DNA of 64,000 nucleotides from Marinobacter daepoensis DSM 16072. Lineage in GTDB: Bacteria > Pseudomonadota > Gammaproteobacteria > Pseudomonadales > Oleiphilaceae. Shown here piece after piece: positions 45,512 to 54,158 of the stretch. The translations under genes and the position numbers were made by a program. Numbering within the stretch: the first letter of the stretch is position 1; every line of letters begins with the position of its first letter. The DNA lies in the NCBI RefSeq assembly GCF_000421165.1, contig NZ_ATWI01000009.1, positions 62,001 to 126,000 of the forward strand. Direction: 5' to 3'. The notes beneath the pieces were generated by a model, which was not told the DNA's origin, ran no database searches, and was given only the letters and a program-made list of their open reading frames with translations.

Positions 45512-46894
45512 TCAGACGTTGAGAGTTTCCAGAAACCGCATCAGGGGCCTCACTTTGGTGAGGGTTTCCTGATACTCCGCTTCCGGGTCGGAGTCGGCCA
45601 CAATGCCCCCGCCACCCCAGCACCTGACGGTGCCATCGTCTCCACACAGCAAGGTTCGAATGGCAATGTTGCTGTCCAGCGTTCCGTCCAGACCGTAGTA
45701 GAACAATGACCCGCAGTAGGGGCCGCGCCAGTGTGGCTCCAGCTCCCGGATGATCTCCATGGCCCGGATCTTCGGTGCTCCGGTGATAGAACCACCCGGG
45801 AAAGCATCAAAAACTGCCTGCAGAGGGCTGACATCCGGCTTCAGTCTGGCCTGGATATGGCTGACCAGATGGTGAACGTTCGCGTAGGATTCCAGGGCAA
45901 AAAGCTGTTCCACCCTAACGCTGCCAGGCTCCGCGTGGACGCTGAGGTCGTTGCGGAGCAGGTCTACAATCATCAGGTTTTCAGCCCGGTCCTTCTCAGA
46001 GGCCAGCAGCTCTTTAGCCAGCGCGGTGTCGTGCTCCGGTGACTGGCCCCGGGGCCGGGTGCCTTTGATCGGGCTGGTGGAGATCTGGGTACGATCGATT
46101 TTCAGGAATCGCTCAGGGGAAATAGACAGGATGGCGTGCCCGGGGACGTTCAGAAAACCGCCGTATGGGGTTGGGTTGGCCTCGGCCAGTTTCTCGAAAG
46201 CCAGCCACGGGCTGCCGCTATACCTGCCATAGAAGCCCTGGGACAGGTTGGCCTGATAGCAGTCGCCAGCGTCGATGTAATTCTTGACGGCCTTCACGCT
46301 CGCCTGAAAGGCAGTCGGGGTTTGCTCTGGCGCGAAAGCATCGTCCATGCGCCAGTGAAGAGTGGGGGGCGTGTCGTTTGAGAGCCACTCGGTAATCTGT
46401 TTCTGCACCGGAGCAGGGCAGTCCGGATGTTGCCACAGCCAATAGCGACCGGTGTTCCGGTCATAGCTGGCACTCCACAAATATAGCCCGGCATGGAGCA
46501 GTGGCACTGGGAGTACCGGGGCCAGGCTGGCGAGACGGCGCTCCCGGGCGTAGCCGAGTTCATAACTGAGGTAACCAATCCAACCGCCCCTCAAACCATG
46601 ATGGCCAGGTTCCTGGCGATAGCGGGTCATGGTGGCGTCCATGTCCGCCGCTAACGCGTGGGTGTCGACAGTAATAGAGGCATCGCCTTTCAGGGACCGG
46701 GTGGCGACGGCAAAGGCAGAGAACCCACAGAATTGCCCTCTCCCTGGCCCGTTTCCAGGGCTTCCCAGGTAAGCAAAGTCGGGTACCTGGCAGGCGTGTC
46801 TGAGCAGCTGTTGATAGGTTTCCCGGGAGAGCTCCCGTGTTGTTGCCAGGCCCAAGGGTCCTCCGGAATCTTGCTGAAATGATAAGCAGGCCAC
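45512..46894 (-). CDS. pabB: aminodeoxychorismate synthase component I
   Basis: A 460-residue chorismate-binding enzyme. It has the C-terminal catalytic motifs: IDAGDCYQANLSQGF, SPIKGTRPRG, RAENLMIVDLLRNDL, DAFPGGSITGAPKIRAMEII and the final GGGGIVADSDPEAEYQETLTK. With PabA it makes 4-amino-4-deoxychorismate for folate synthesis. The Lys in PIKGT fits PabB chemistry, as distinct from the PIAGT of TrpE. It is divergent from the secreted-protein gene at 47071. Confidence 0.92.
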   Translation of the reverse strand: MACLSFQQDSGGPLGLATTRELSRETYQQLLRHACQVPDFAYLGSPGNGPGRGQFCGFSAFAVATRSLKGDASITVDTHALAADMDATMTRYRQEPGHHGLRGGWIGYLSYELGYARERRLASLAPVLPVPLLHAGLYLWSASYDRNTGRYWLWQHPDCPAPVQKQITEWLSNDTPPTLHWRMDDAFAPEQTPTAFQASVKAVKNYIDAGDCYQANLSQGFYGRYSGSPWLAFEKLAEANPTPYGGFLNVPGHAILSISPERFLKIDRTQISTSPIKGTRPRGQSPEHDTALAKELLASEKDRAENLMIVDLLRNDLSVHAEPGSVRVEQLFALESYANVHHLVSHIQARLKPDVSPLQAVFDAFPGGSITGAPKIRAMEIIRELEPHWRGPYCGSLFYYGLDGTLDSNIAIRTLLCGDDGTVRCWGGGGIVADSDPEAEYQETLTKVRPLMRFLETLNV

Positions 46895-46942
46895 AAAAAC
46901 AGCGTTGTAGCGTTCGCGGCGGCGCTGCTCTAATGAAAATGA

Positions 46943-46998
46943 CGTTCCGCCGAAGTGGGTTGAACGCCGCGGGGTATTCTAACCGAGTTGGCGGAACG
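46943..46998. repeat. 9-bp inverted repeat in the pabB / secreted protein intergenic region
   Basis: CGTTCCGCC (46943-46951) and GGCGGAACG (46990-46998) are perfect inverse copies 38 bp apart. They flank the likely divergent promoter region (TATAAA at 47006). It may be a DNA-looping operator or chance. Confidence 0.3.
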
Positions 46999-47070
46999 CC
47001 CCCAGTATAAAAACAAACTGAAAGCCGGCATGCCCCCATGTGCGAGCTTTTTGAGGAAAGTGGAGTAGCT

Positions 47071-47619
47071 ATGACACAGTTGAAATCCCGTTTGATGATG
47101 GCCCTGGTATTGCTGTTCTCCGGGCTGATGACAACGGCGCCCGTTAACGCCCAGCAGGCTTCGGATGCCGAGATCAAGCAGATGATCCAGGAGCAGTTTG
47201 AGCGGATGTACCAGAAAGGCGTCAAAGATCTGAAAGAGCGGATCGTGGTTACGGGCGGGGTAAAGCCCTTTGCGGTTGTGACCGACACCGCCGACAAATC
47301 CAAGACCATTCGTATCAAGCAGATTGAGGAAATGCCGGCAAGCGTTGCTCTTGAAGTTCTGCGCCGATCATTGGTGGCTCTGGTCAAGAAAGGCAAAATC
47401 GGGGCGACGGCGGTGTTCTATACCACGGCAAACCCCAATGAGGAGTCGGATGCGAAGCAGGTGCTGGTGGTGGAAATGGAGCACATTTTTGGCCCGACCC
47501 TTGCGCAGTTGGTGCCCTATACCGTGATGGAAGGGCAGGCACGCTTTGGAGAGCAGGTGGTGGTCGACATGGAGAGCCGTATTTTTAATCTCAAGGCTTC
47601 TGACGAGGTCTCTGAATAG
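47071..47619 (+). CDS. exported protein of unknown function
   Basis: A 182-residue protein with a clear signal peptide (about residues 1-30, MALVLLFSGLMTTAPVNAQQ) and a mixed alpha/beta mature domain (IKQMIQEQFERMYQKGVKDL, GGVKPFAVVTD, SVALEVLRRSLVALV, KQVLVVEMEHIFG). There is no catalytic motif and no Cys pair. The start at 47071 has GGAG eight bases upstream; the longer frame would put 11 residues before the signal peptide. It is the neighbour of the DUF6160-like gene, but 158 bp separate them. I do not recognise a family. Confidence 0.75.
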   Translation: MTQLKSRLMMALVLLFSGLMTTAPVNAQQASDAEIKQMIQEQFERMYQKGVKDLKERIVVTGGVKPFAVVTDTADKSKTIRIKQIEEMPASVALEVLRRSLVALVKKGKIGATAVFYTTANPNEESDAKQVLVVEMEHIFGPTLAQLVPYTVMEGQARFGEQVVVDMESRIFNLKASDEVSE

Positions 47620-47777
47620 CCATTTATTGTTAGACAATCCAAGTATCGATTACGTGAAGGTGGTCACGGAACGCCCAGCAATCTCTGCAGTACTCTGTAG
47701 CCGTGCAGATACAAAAGTACACCAAACAGTCTGCATGGATTGAAATAACAACAAACTGTTCCAATTAGGAGAACGTT

Positions 47778-48608
47778 ATGAAAGGCCTGAAAAAAATTGC
47801 ACTGGCAACGGCCGTTGCTGCAGCTCCCTTCGCCGCTCAAGCCGACCTGAAGGCGCTTGATGACACCACCATGGGCAACGTTACCGGTCAGGCCGGTGTA
47901 AGCATCGAGCTGGAAACTGAAGTTTCCATCGGTGAGTTCCGCTACACCGACGAAGGTTACCTGTCTGTCAGTGACATCTGGATTGGTGGTGGCACGGTTG
48001 AGCGTGATACTAACGGAGTGGTGACCGGCGTCTCCGGCATGCTGGACGACCTGCTGATTGATATTGATGTGCTGGCCGACGGTGACGCGGTTATCGATGT
48101 TCACAGCATCTCCGGCGCGCCGATTGACTATGCCGTGGGTATCGGTTCAGCCTCTCTGCACGCAACCGACGGAAGCGGTGACACCACCTTGCTGGCCAGC
48201 AACATCGGCATCGAGGGTGCGCTGGGTAAACTCAATATCCAAGTGGATACCGCAACCGATAACCTGATCATGGACGTTGCCTTTAACGTGACAGACATGG
48301 ATATGAACGTTGACTTCCTGGGTGTGAACGTTCGTGACCTGACCGTCTACGGTGCTCAGTTCTTCGAGCAGGTTGAAACTTCCGGTCAGCCGACGGACAC
48401 TGCCGGCCTGTTCGCCAGCGCCCAGATCACGGTTGGCAAGGGTGTTTCTGCCGCCACCGGTGGCGATGCACTGGAAATCTCCATTCCTTCCTTTGCAGCT
48501 GACATCGGCGTTGGCGCCGTTGAGATCGGCGGTGAGTCCATTGGCTCCTTCCGCATCAATAACCTGGCGGTTACCAACACCAGCATGAAGGTTTACGGTC
48601 ACCAGTAA
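47778..48608 (+). CDS. DUF6160-like secreted or outer-membrane protein
   Basis: A 276-residue protein with a signal peptide (MKGLKKIALATAVAAAPFAAQA) and the family start KALDDTTMGNVTGQAGVSIELE. The mature chain is acidic, rich in Gly, Asp, Val and Ala, with many short beta strands (LLIDIDVLADGDAVIDVHSI, NLIMDVAFNVTDMDM), suggesting a beta-solenoid-like or surface layer protein. There is no Cys. The ribosome site TAGGAGAA is strong, a leader of up to 150 bp precedes it, and a strong terminator follows, all consistent with a highly expressed single gene. Its function is unknown; the family seems common in Marinobacter-type bacteria. Confidence 0.8.
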   Translation: MKGLKKIALATAVAAAPFAAQADLKALDDTTMGNVTGQAGVSIELETEVSIGEFRYTDEGYLSVSDIWIGGGTVERDTNGVVTGVSGMLDDLLIDIDVLADGDAVIDVHSISGAPIDYAVGIGSASLHATDGSGDTTLLASNIGIEGALGKLNIQVDTATDNLIMDVAFNVTDMDMNVDFLGVNVRDLTVYGAQFFEQVETSGQPTDTAGLFASAQITVGKGVSAATGGDALEISIPSFAADIGVGAVEIGGESIGSFRINNLAVTNTSMKVYGHQ

Positions 48609-48635
48609 TCTGACCAGACGGCCTTTGATGGTGAG

Positions 48636-48666
48636 AACGCCCCGCAGGTTGCGGGGCGTTTTTTTT
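48636..48666 (+). terminator. strong rho-independent terminator after the DUF6160-like gene
   Basis: AACGCCCCGC (48636-48645) pairs perfectly with GCGGGGCGTT (48651-48660), with a 5-nt loop and eight T residues (48659-48666). Confidence 0.9.
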
Positions 48667-48743
48667 GTACTCAGGAAAACCGGGCGAAAAAAATGGCGCA
48701 TCATGGGGATGGGGCGCCATCTCGGTTCCGGGCAAAGCTTTTG

Positions 48744-49355
48744 CTACTGATCCGGTACCTGAATTGAGAGATCAAAACCGCCGCCAGGCCTGGGGGTCAG
48801 GCTGATTGGTCCTTCATTGATGGCCTGCGGGATCTGAATCTGATCAATACCTGGAGGGTTGCCAATGGTAAAGTTCAGGTTCTGGCCGTCAAACCCAATG
48901 CCCAACTGGTCGTTCAGGAAAGTCTGTGAGAAGGGTTCGTCCGGTATTTCCGGTTGCTGGCCAAATATAACCGGCAGGGTTCGGGGGGTGAAGTCGGCCG
49001 GCGGCTGTGCTCTGGCCAGCTCGTCGACCGGAAGGAGCAGGGCCCTGCGAAGGAATTCCTCTTCAGCATCTGACAGGGCGTCCTTTTTTCCGTCATCCAG
49101 ATACCGTTGCAGGGCCTCCCGGTAGGCTTCCTCTTCGGCTTCACTTAACACGGGCTCGCCGGGGGAGATGGTGAGAGCCCGAATGATCTTCTGCCGATCC
49201 GCTTCCGTTTTCTGTTGTTGCCTTGGGACGACAATGACGGCGGAATCCTCAACATAAGTATCCACCATCTCGTCCGATGTCATGGTTTGTACACCTGCCC
49301 AGGCGGGGGTAATTGCTGATGCCGTGAGGGCTGCTGCAAGCAGTTTGCGACGCAT
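48744..49355 (-). CDS. exported protein of unknown function
   Basis: A 203-residue protein with a signal peptide (MRRKLLAAALTASAITPAWA). It has a Glu-rich helical middle (VLSEAEEEAYREALQRYLDDGK, LSDAEEEFLRRALLL) of two related 25-residue helical units, and a Pro/Gly-rich tail (LPVIFGQQPEIPDEPF, PRPGGGFDLSIQV). The frame is open to 49385; 49355 is preferred because AGG lies nine bases upstream and the basic n-region then starts directly. It lies convergent with the DUF6160-like gene and divergent from the DUF58 gene. No family recognised. Confidence 0.72.
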   Translation of the reverse strand: MRRKLLAAALTASAITPAWAGVQTMTSDEMVDTYVEDSAVIVVPRQQQKTEADRQKIIRALTISPGEPVLSEAEEEAYREALQRYLDDGKKDALSDAEEEFLRRALLLPVDELARAQPPADFTPRTLPVIFGQQPEIPDEPFSQTFLNDQLGIGFDGQNLNFTIGNPPGIDQIQIPQAINEGPISLTPRPGGGFDLSIQVPDQ

Positions 49356-49596
49356 TGTAGTTTGCCTCATGCTGAACCGGTTCAAAGAGGCGCTGCTGAT
49401 ATACTGCTTCAGGCATTACGCTTCATGCTAACGTATTGAGTATTCGGTTTGTCTGACCATTTTTCAACCGGTAAGTGCCCGGTGTGTGACCCGCATCCGC
49501 TGTCAGAGGGGAAACCTTTAAGAGGCGTGGTCATTTGTGGTTTGATGCCTGCCTGGGGTGTGAGTTTCGGGCGGTCCTTTTTGGTTCAGGAGTACG

Positions 49597-50619
49597 ATGT
49601 CAATTTCTCTCAAGGCGCGCTGGCGACGCTGGATAAATCGCCGTATCCCAAGGTCGGACAGCCAGGTTCTGAGCCAGAAGAACATTTTTATCCTGCCAAC
49701 GGCGGCGGGTGTGGTGTTCGGTTTTTTGTTGCTGATTATGCTGATTACCGCAATCAATTATCAGAACAGCCTGATTTACCTGCTGACGTTCCTTCTTGGC
49801 GCGTTGTTCGTTGGGGCTATGCATCAAACCCACAGAAACCTGTCGGGGCTAACGGTTGATGTTGTTCGTGCGGGAGAAGGGCAGGCTGGCGAAGACATTT
49901 CGTTCACCCTTCGGGTGACGGCAGGCAAGGATGCTGGCTTGGGGCTGGACCTGTCGGTTGAGGATTCCTCAGTGGCCGGCGTACATGTGCCGTCGTCAGA
50001 AAGCCGGGAGGTGGTTGTGCCAGTCCCTTCCGCGTATCGGGGGTACCTTCGCCCGGATCGGATCCGGATTGAAACCCGTTTTCCGTTTGGCCTGCTTAAG
50101 GCCTGGACGTGGTTGCGGCCGGTTTCCTCGGGGGTAGCATTTCCGCGACCAATACCCGCACCAGACACCAACAGTACGGTGATGGATGGGCAAGAACTCT
50201 TAGCTTCCTCACCGGTGTCGGGCCAGGACACCGCTGATCTCCGCCCCTGGCGAGAGGGGGATATGAGTCAGCGGGTCATGTGGAAGCGGTTTGCGCGCTC
50301 CGGGCAGATGATTGTCGCAGACTGGCAGGGCGAACAGGGGAGCCCCCATTGGCTGGACTTTAACGCTTTTCCCGGCGTGGATGCGGAAACCCGGTTGAGT
50401 TACCTCGCCTGGATGGTGTTGGACCGGGTTCAGAAGAACGCGAAATTTGGCCTGGCTCTGCCCGGGGATGCCATTGAGCCGGACGCCGGGGCGCTCCACG
50501 GCGAACGTTGTCTCAGGGCACTGGCGACCTGGGGCGAGCAGCCTCCGAGAGACGCTGATGGTCAGCCCTTCGGAACAAGGCAGTTACAGGACCATCCGGT
50601 GGTGGGGGGCTCCGTATGA
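49597..50619 (+). CDS. DUF58 domain-containing membrane protein
   Basis: A 340-residue protein with two membrane helices (about 31-73, FILPTAAGVVFGFLLLIMLIT and SLIYLLTFLLGALFVG) and a cytoplasmic or periplasmic DUF58 domain. The family motif RPWREGDMSQRVMWKRFARS is at about 210. DUF58 proteins accompany a MoxR ATPase and a transglutaminase. Here the transglutaminase TgpA overlaps by four bases, but no moxR gene lies upstream (49356-49596 holds only the promoter region). TCAGGAG sits four bases before the ATG. Confidence 0.9.
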   Translation: MSISLKARWRRWINRRIPRSDSQVLSQKNIFILPTAAGVVFGFLLLIMLITAINYQNSLIYLLTFLLGALFVGAMHQTHRNLSGLTVDVVRAGEGQAGEDISFTLRVTAGKDAGLGLDLSVEDSSVAGVHVPSSESREVVVPVPSAYRGYLRPDRIRIETRFPFGLLKAWTWLRPVSSGVAFPRPIPAPDTNSTVMDGQELLASSPVSGQDTADLRPWREGDMSQRVMWKRFARSGQMIVADWQGEQGSPHWLDFNAFPGVDAETRLSYLAWMVLDRVQKNAKFGLALPGDAIEPDAGALHGERCLRALATWGEQPPRDADGQPFGTRQLQDHPVVGGSV

Positions 50620-52706
50620 GAGCATGGCTTACCGGGCGTTTCTCTTTCAGGGGGGCGGATGCTGAACCGGTTCAGGCGATCCCCGCGCCGGCGTTGCTCT
50701 GGTTGATTGCCAGTTTTGGTTTGCTTCTGATTCCTCAGTGGGACCGCCTGCCATGGTGGTTGATTGCGGCGTGTGTGGTGCTTTCGGCCTGGCGATGGCT
50801 GGCCCAGCGCGGTCGTGTCAAACTGCCAGGCCGGTTGCTTCGGGGCGGCGTTATGTTTGCGTTAATTGGCGTGTACGTAGCGACGGTACAGGGGCGATTT
50901 ACGGTGGATACCGCGGCCTCGTTTTTTGTGCTGGCTGTTGGGCTTAAGTGGCTGGAAACCCGCTCAAATCGCGACTTCTATGTGTTGTTTTTCATTCAGG
51001 TGTACCTCGCTGCCGTTAACTTTCTGTTCAAGCAGGAGATCGCGTGGGCGTTGCTGACCTTTGTCGCCATAGGCTGTTTGATGGTGGGGTTGCAGGTGCT
51101 GAATGCGCCGGACGTCCCGGAGAGCCAGAGTGCAGGCTGGAAGCGCTTGGGCGGGATGGTCCTGAAAACGGTGCCGGTGGTGATTCTGCTGTTTGTCTTT
51201 TTTCCGAGAATGGCACCCTTGTGGAGTGTGCCTCTGGTGTCCGGTCAGGCCCGGAGTGGCATTTCGGATACGATGCGGCCGGGCGATATCTCCAATCTGG
51301 CACAGAGTAGTGAGCGGGCTTTCCGGGTTACCTTTGGTGATCAGCCGCCACCTTACCCGGAGCGATACTGGCGAGGCCTTATTCTGGATTACCTTGACGG
51401 GGAAACCTGGCGTCAGCGAGAGGCTGACGGCTTCCGCAGGCCGGCGCGAGTGAATAATGATGGCGGTGTTGGCCCGCTTCAAAGCCGCGAGTATGACATT
51501 CTGATGGAGCCTACGGATCAGCGGTGGGCCTTCTCTCTGGAAAATTCCGTAGCGGTTTCCGACAACGTTCAGGCCACACCAGAACGCCTGTTTCGGTTCA
51601 ATCGCCCGGCGGACAGCCCCGTCCGTTACCGCCTGGAACAACGGTCGGATGAGGTCGGCGCATCGGATGTGCTGAATGCGGCCGACGAACGTCGTTACCT
51701 CCAACTGCCGGCAACAGGAAACCCCAGAGCGAGGGCGCTGGCGCAGCACCTGGCGGGTGATCTGGCGCCGGTTGAGCTGGTGGGTGAGCTGTTGCGCCGA
51801 TTCCGGCAGGAGGCTTATTTCTACACACTGAGACCGCCGGCGATGCCGGAGGATGGCATTGATGCGCTTCTTTTTGACGAAAAGCGGGGATTTTGCGCTC
51901 ACTATGCCGGGGCAGCGACCTTTGTGTTCCGGGCGGCGGGGATACCTGCCCGTGTTGTGGTGGGGTATCAGGGGGGCGATGCCGGGGCCGGGGGTGAATA
52001 TCTTATTGTCCGCCAGTACGATGCCCACGCCTGGGTTGAGGTTTGGCTGGAAGGGCGGGGCTGGGTCCGGGTAGATCCAACCGCCGCGATTGCTCCCAGC
52101 CGAATAGAATCCGGATTGCGGGAGGCCGTGGCCGAGGAAGGGTCATTTCTCGAAAACGATCTGACCTCGCCCCAGCGTTATGGCGACATTGCGATTCTTC
52201 AATGGGCGTCGTTGCAGATGGACCGTATCAACTACCAGTGGCAGCGCTGGGTTGTTGGGTACCAGGGGCAAAGCCAGATGGATCTCATGTCCCGATTACC
52301 GGGTGGTTGGGGGCTCAGGGACTTTGGTTATGCGACTGCCGGGGTGATTGGTGCCGCGTTGCTGATCGCCGGCCTGGTATCTGCCGTGTCGGCCCGGCGA
52401 GGCGTGAGAAGAGACGCCTTCGGACGGGTGGTGGATTCCTGGCACCGATTATGCGCGAAAACCGGAGTACCGGTTCGTTCGGGTGAGACACCGCTTGCGC
52501 TGGCGGAACGTCTTTCCGAAGCACACCCCGAGGTGGCAGCAACGGCGCGTGTTTTTGCCCACGCGGTTAACAGCCATTACTATACAACGTTAGCGCCAGA
52601 GGGCTCTGTATATGATGTACGTCGACTGAGCCGGTTGCTGAATCGTATGAAACGTCAGCTGCGGCGCTCACGAAAATCCACCTTCCGGAACCCTGAAAAT
52701 GACTGA
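50616..52706 (+). CDS. TgpA-type membrane transglutaminase (DUF3488/DUF4129)
   Basis: A 696-residue membrane protein. The N-terminus has about six hydrophobic helices (DUF3488, residues 20-200). A periplasmic transglutaminase-like domain has the Cys-His-Asp triad: Cys about 427 (RGFCAHYAG), His in YDAHAWVEVW and Asp in VRVDPTAA. A further helix at about 565-590 and a C-terminal DUF4129 domain follow. The Pseudomonas homologue TgpA is essential and acts in the periplasm on unknown substrates. It overlaps DUF58 by four bases and holB by eight. Confidence 0.93.
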   Translation: MRAWLTGRFSFRGADAEPVQAIPAPALLWLIASFGLLLIPQWDRLPWWLIAACVVLSAWRWLAQRGRVKLPGRLLRGGVMFALIGVYVATVQGRFTVDTAASFFVLAVGLKWLETRSNRDFYVLFFIQVYLAAVNFLFKQEIAWALLTFVAIGCLMVGLQVLNAPDVPESQSAGWKRLGGMVLKTVPVVILLFVFFPRMAPLWSVPLVSGQARSGISDTMRPGDISNLAQSSERAFRVTFGDQPPPYPERYWRGLILDYLDGETWRQREADGFRRPARVNNDGGVGPLQSREYDILMEPTDQRWAFSLENSVAVSDNVQATPERLFRFNRPADSPVRYRLEQRSDEVGASDVLNAADERRYLQLPATGNPRARALAQHLAGDLAPVELVGELLRRFRQEAYFYTLRPPAMPEDGIDALLFDEKRGFCAHYAGAATFVFRAAGIPARVVVGYQGGDAGAGGEYLIVRQYDAHAWVEVWLEGRGWVRVDPTAAIAPSRIESGLREAVAEEGSFLENDLTSPQRYGDIAILQWASLQMDRINYQWQRWVVGYQGQSQMDLMSRLPGGWGLRDFGYATAGVIGAALLIAGLVSAVSARRGVRRDAFGRVVDSWHRLCAKTGVPVRSGETPLALAERLSEAHPEVAATARVFAHAVNSHYYTTLAPEGSVYDVRRLSRLLNRMKRQLRRSRKSTFRNPEND

Positions 52707-53730
52707 TCTTGCCAAGGATATGCCCTGGTTACACCGAGCCTGGAGCGCGGTTCAGCATCGCCTGGCTCAGGGTCGGCTGCCTCATGCGCTTTTGGTGGTG
52801 GGTGAGCGGGGCGTTGGGAAGCGGGCCTGGGCTGAGGCGGTCGCAGGGTTGCTCCTGTGTGATCAGCCGGAGGGCAGGGAGGAGGGGGCACCGGTTTCGT
52901 GCGGACACTGCCGGCAATGCCAGCTGGTCGCGGCTGGCAGCCATCCGGATGTCCGGGTGTATGCTCCTGAAAAATCCCGAATGGTAAAAGTTGATCAGAT
53001 CAGAGCGCTGTCTTCGTTCGCAGTGGCCTCGCCTCAGGTTGCCCGCCGGAAAGTTGCCATTGTGGACCGGGCGGATCAACTTAATATCAACGCGGCCAAT
53101 GCTCTTCTGAAAACGCTTGAAGAGCCTTTGCCGGACGTGACTCTGCTGCTGCTTCAGGAGAGCGGCAGGCCGGTTCTTCCCACCATCCGCTCCCGGTGTC
53201 AGGCATTAGCCATTCCGTTACCGAATCCGGACGATGCGGGGCGATGGCTGGCCGTCCGGGCTTCGGAGCTGCCAGAGAACGAGCGACCGTCGGCTGAGAC
53301 ATTGGTCAAGAGTCTGGCCATCGCAGGCAATGCCCCGAGACTGGCCCTTGAATATGCGACGGGAGATTTCCTGCCACGGAGAGAGGAGGCCTTTGATGCG
53401 TTTCGCCAATTCATGAAAGGCCAGATGCCCGTTGGTGAAGCGGCCCGCCGTTTCAAAACGCTGGGGCTCGACGACACTTTGCTGCTTTTCGAAAACTGGG
53501 CAGCCGATCTGGCGAGATGCAGCGCCGGAGGAGTCGTTCAGGACACGGAAGCCGAGGATATGCTGGCTTACCTTGCCAGGAGCAATCCACCGTGGCGGGC
53601 TCATCAGCTTGTCGACAGGGTTCGGGAAAGCCGGAGTGCCGGAGTATACAATGCCAGCCCGGAGCTGGAGGCAAGTCAGCTTCTGCTGGCGTGGCGCGAG
53701 TTGATGCCCCGGAAGCGGAAGACAACGTGA
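52699..53730 (+). CDS. holB: DNA polymerase III subunit delta'
   Basis: A 343-residue AAA+ clamp-loader subunit. The P-loop region GERGVGKRAW lacks the usual Thr after Lys, as is common for delta', which does not hydrolyse ATP. The zinc-module Cys are in CGHCRQCQ (about 73-80). The SRC motif (IRSRCQAL) that acts on the neighbouring subunit is present at about 162. It works with DnaX (encoded at 6435) and HolA. The start overlaps tgpA by eight bases, with only a weak ribosome site. Confidence 0.94.
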   Translation: MTDLAKDMPWLHRAWSAVQHRLAQGRLPHALLVVGERGVGKRAWAEAVAGLLLCDQPEGREEGAPVSCGHCRQCQLVAAGSHPDVRVYAPEKSRMVKVDQIRALSSFAVASPQVARRKVAIVDRADQLNINAANALLKTLEEPLPDVTLLLLQESGRPVLPTIRSRCQALAIPLPNPDDAGRWLAVRASELPENERPSAETLVKSLAIAGNAPRLALEYATGDFLPRREEAFDAFRQFMKGQMPVGEAARRFKTLGLDDTLLLFENWAADLARCSAGGVVQDTEAEDMLAYLARSNPPWRAHQLVDRVRESRSAGVYNASPELEASQLLLAWRELMPRKRKTT

Positions 53731-53795
53731 GCGTTGTCAGTAATCAACTGCTATCATTGCGAAATATCAGTAAATTTGCGTAGAAGGTGTTTGAT

Positions 53796-54146
53796 ATGGG
53801 GCCCGGATTCGGAGCGCGCAGTGGCATTCTAACCCTGACGATCAAGGACAAGGCGGTTCTGTATGCGGCATACATGCCCTACATCCGCCAGGGTGGTCTG
53901 TTTATCCCTACCCAGAAACAATACCAGTTAGGGGATGAAGTTTTTCTCCTCCTGAACCTGATGGATGAGCCAGAGAAAATTCCGGTGGCGGGCAAGGTCA
54001 TCTGGATTACACCCAAGGGTGCCCAGGGCAACCGGGCCGCCGGTATTGGCGTGCAGTTTAACGGTGACGATGAAACCGCCCGGACGAAAATCGAATCCTA
54101 CCTGGCCGGTTCATTGAGTTCCGATCGTCCCACTCACACGATGTAA
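53796..54146 (+). CDS. pilZ: PilZ domain protein (type IV pilus assembly PilZ)
   Basis: A 116-residue stand-alone PilZ-domain protein with GILTLTIKDKAVLYAAYMPYI, GGLFIPTQ, GKVIWITPKG and GIGVQFNGDD. The RxxxR and D/NxSxxG residues of c-di-GMP-binding PilZ proteins are absent, as in Pseudomonas PilZ, which acts in pilus biogenesis through the PilB ATPase. The start is at 53796 with AGAAGG eight bases upstream; an earlier GTG at 53787 overlaps the ribosome site. Its place after holB is the normal one. Confidence 0.92.
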   Translation: MGPGFGARSGILTLTIKDKAVLYAAYMPYIRQGGLFIPTQKQYQLGDEVFLLLNLMDEPEKIPVAGKVIWITPKGAQGNRAAGIGVQFNGDDETARTKIESYLAGSLSSDRPTHTM

Positions 54147-54158
54147 GGCCGTTATCGA

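Noticed and set aside
49449..49859. Plus-strand open frame before and into the DUF58 gene
   Set aside because: It overlaps DUF58 out of frame, has no ribosome site and does not resemble MoxR or any family.
50964..52028. 354-codon minus-strand open frame inside tgpA
   Set aside because: It is antisense to the conserved transglutaminase domain, with no motifs.
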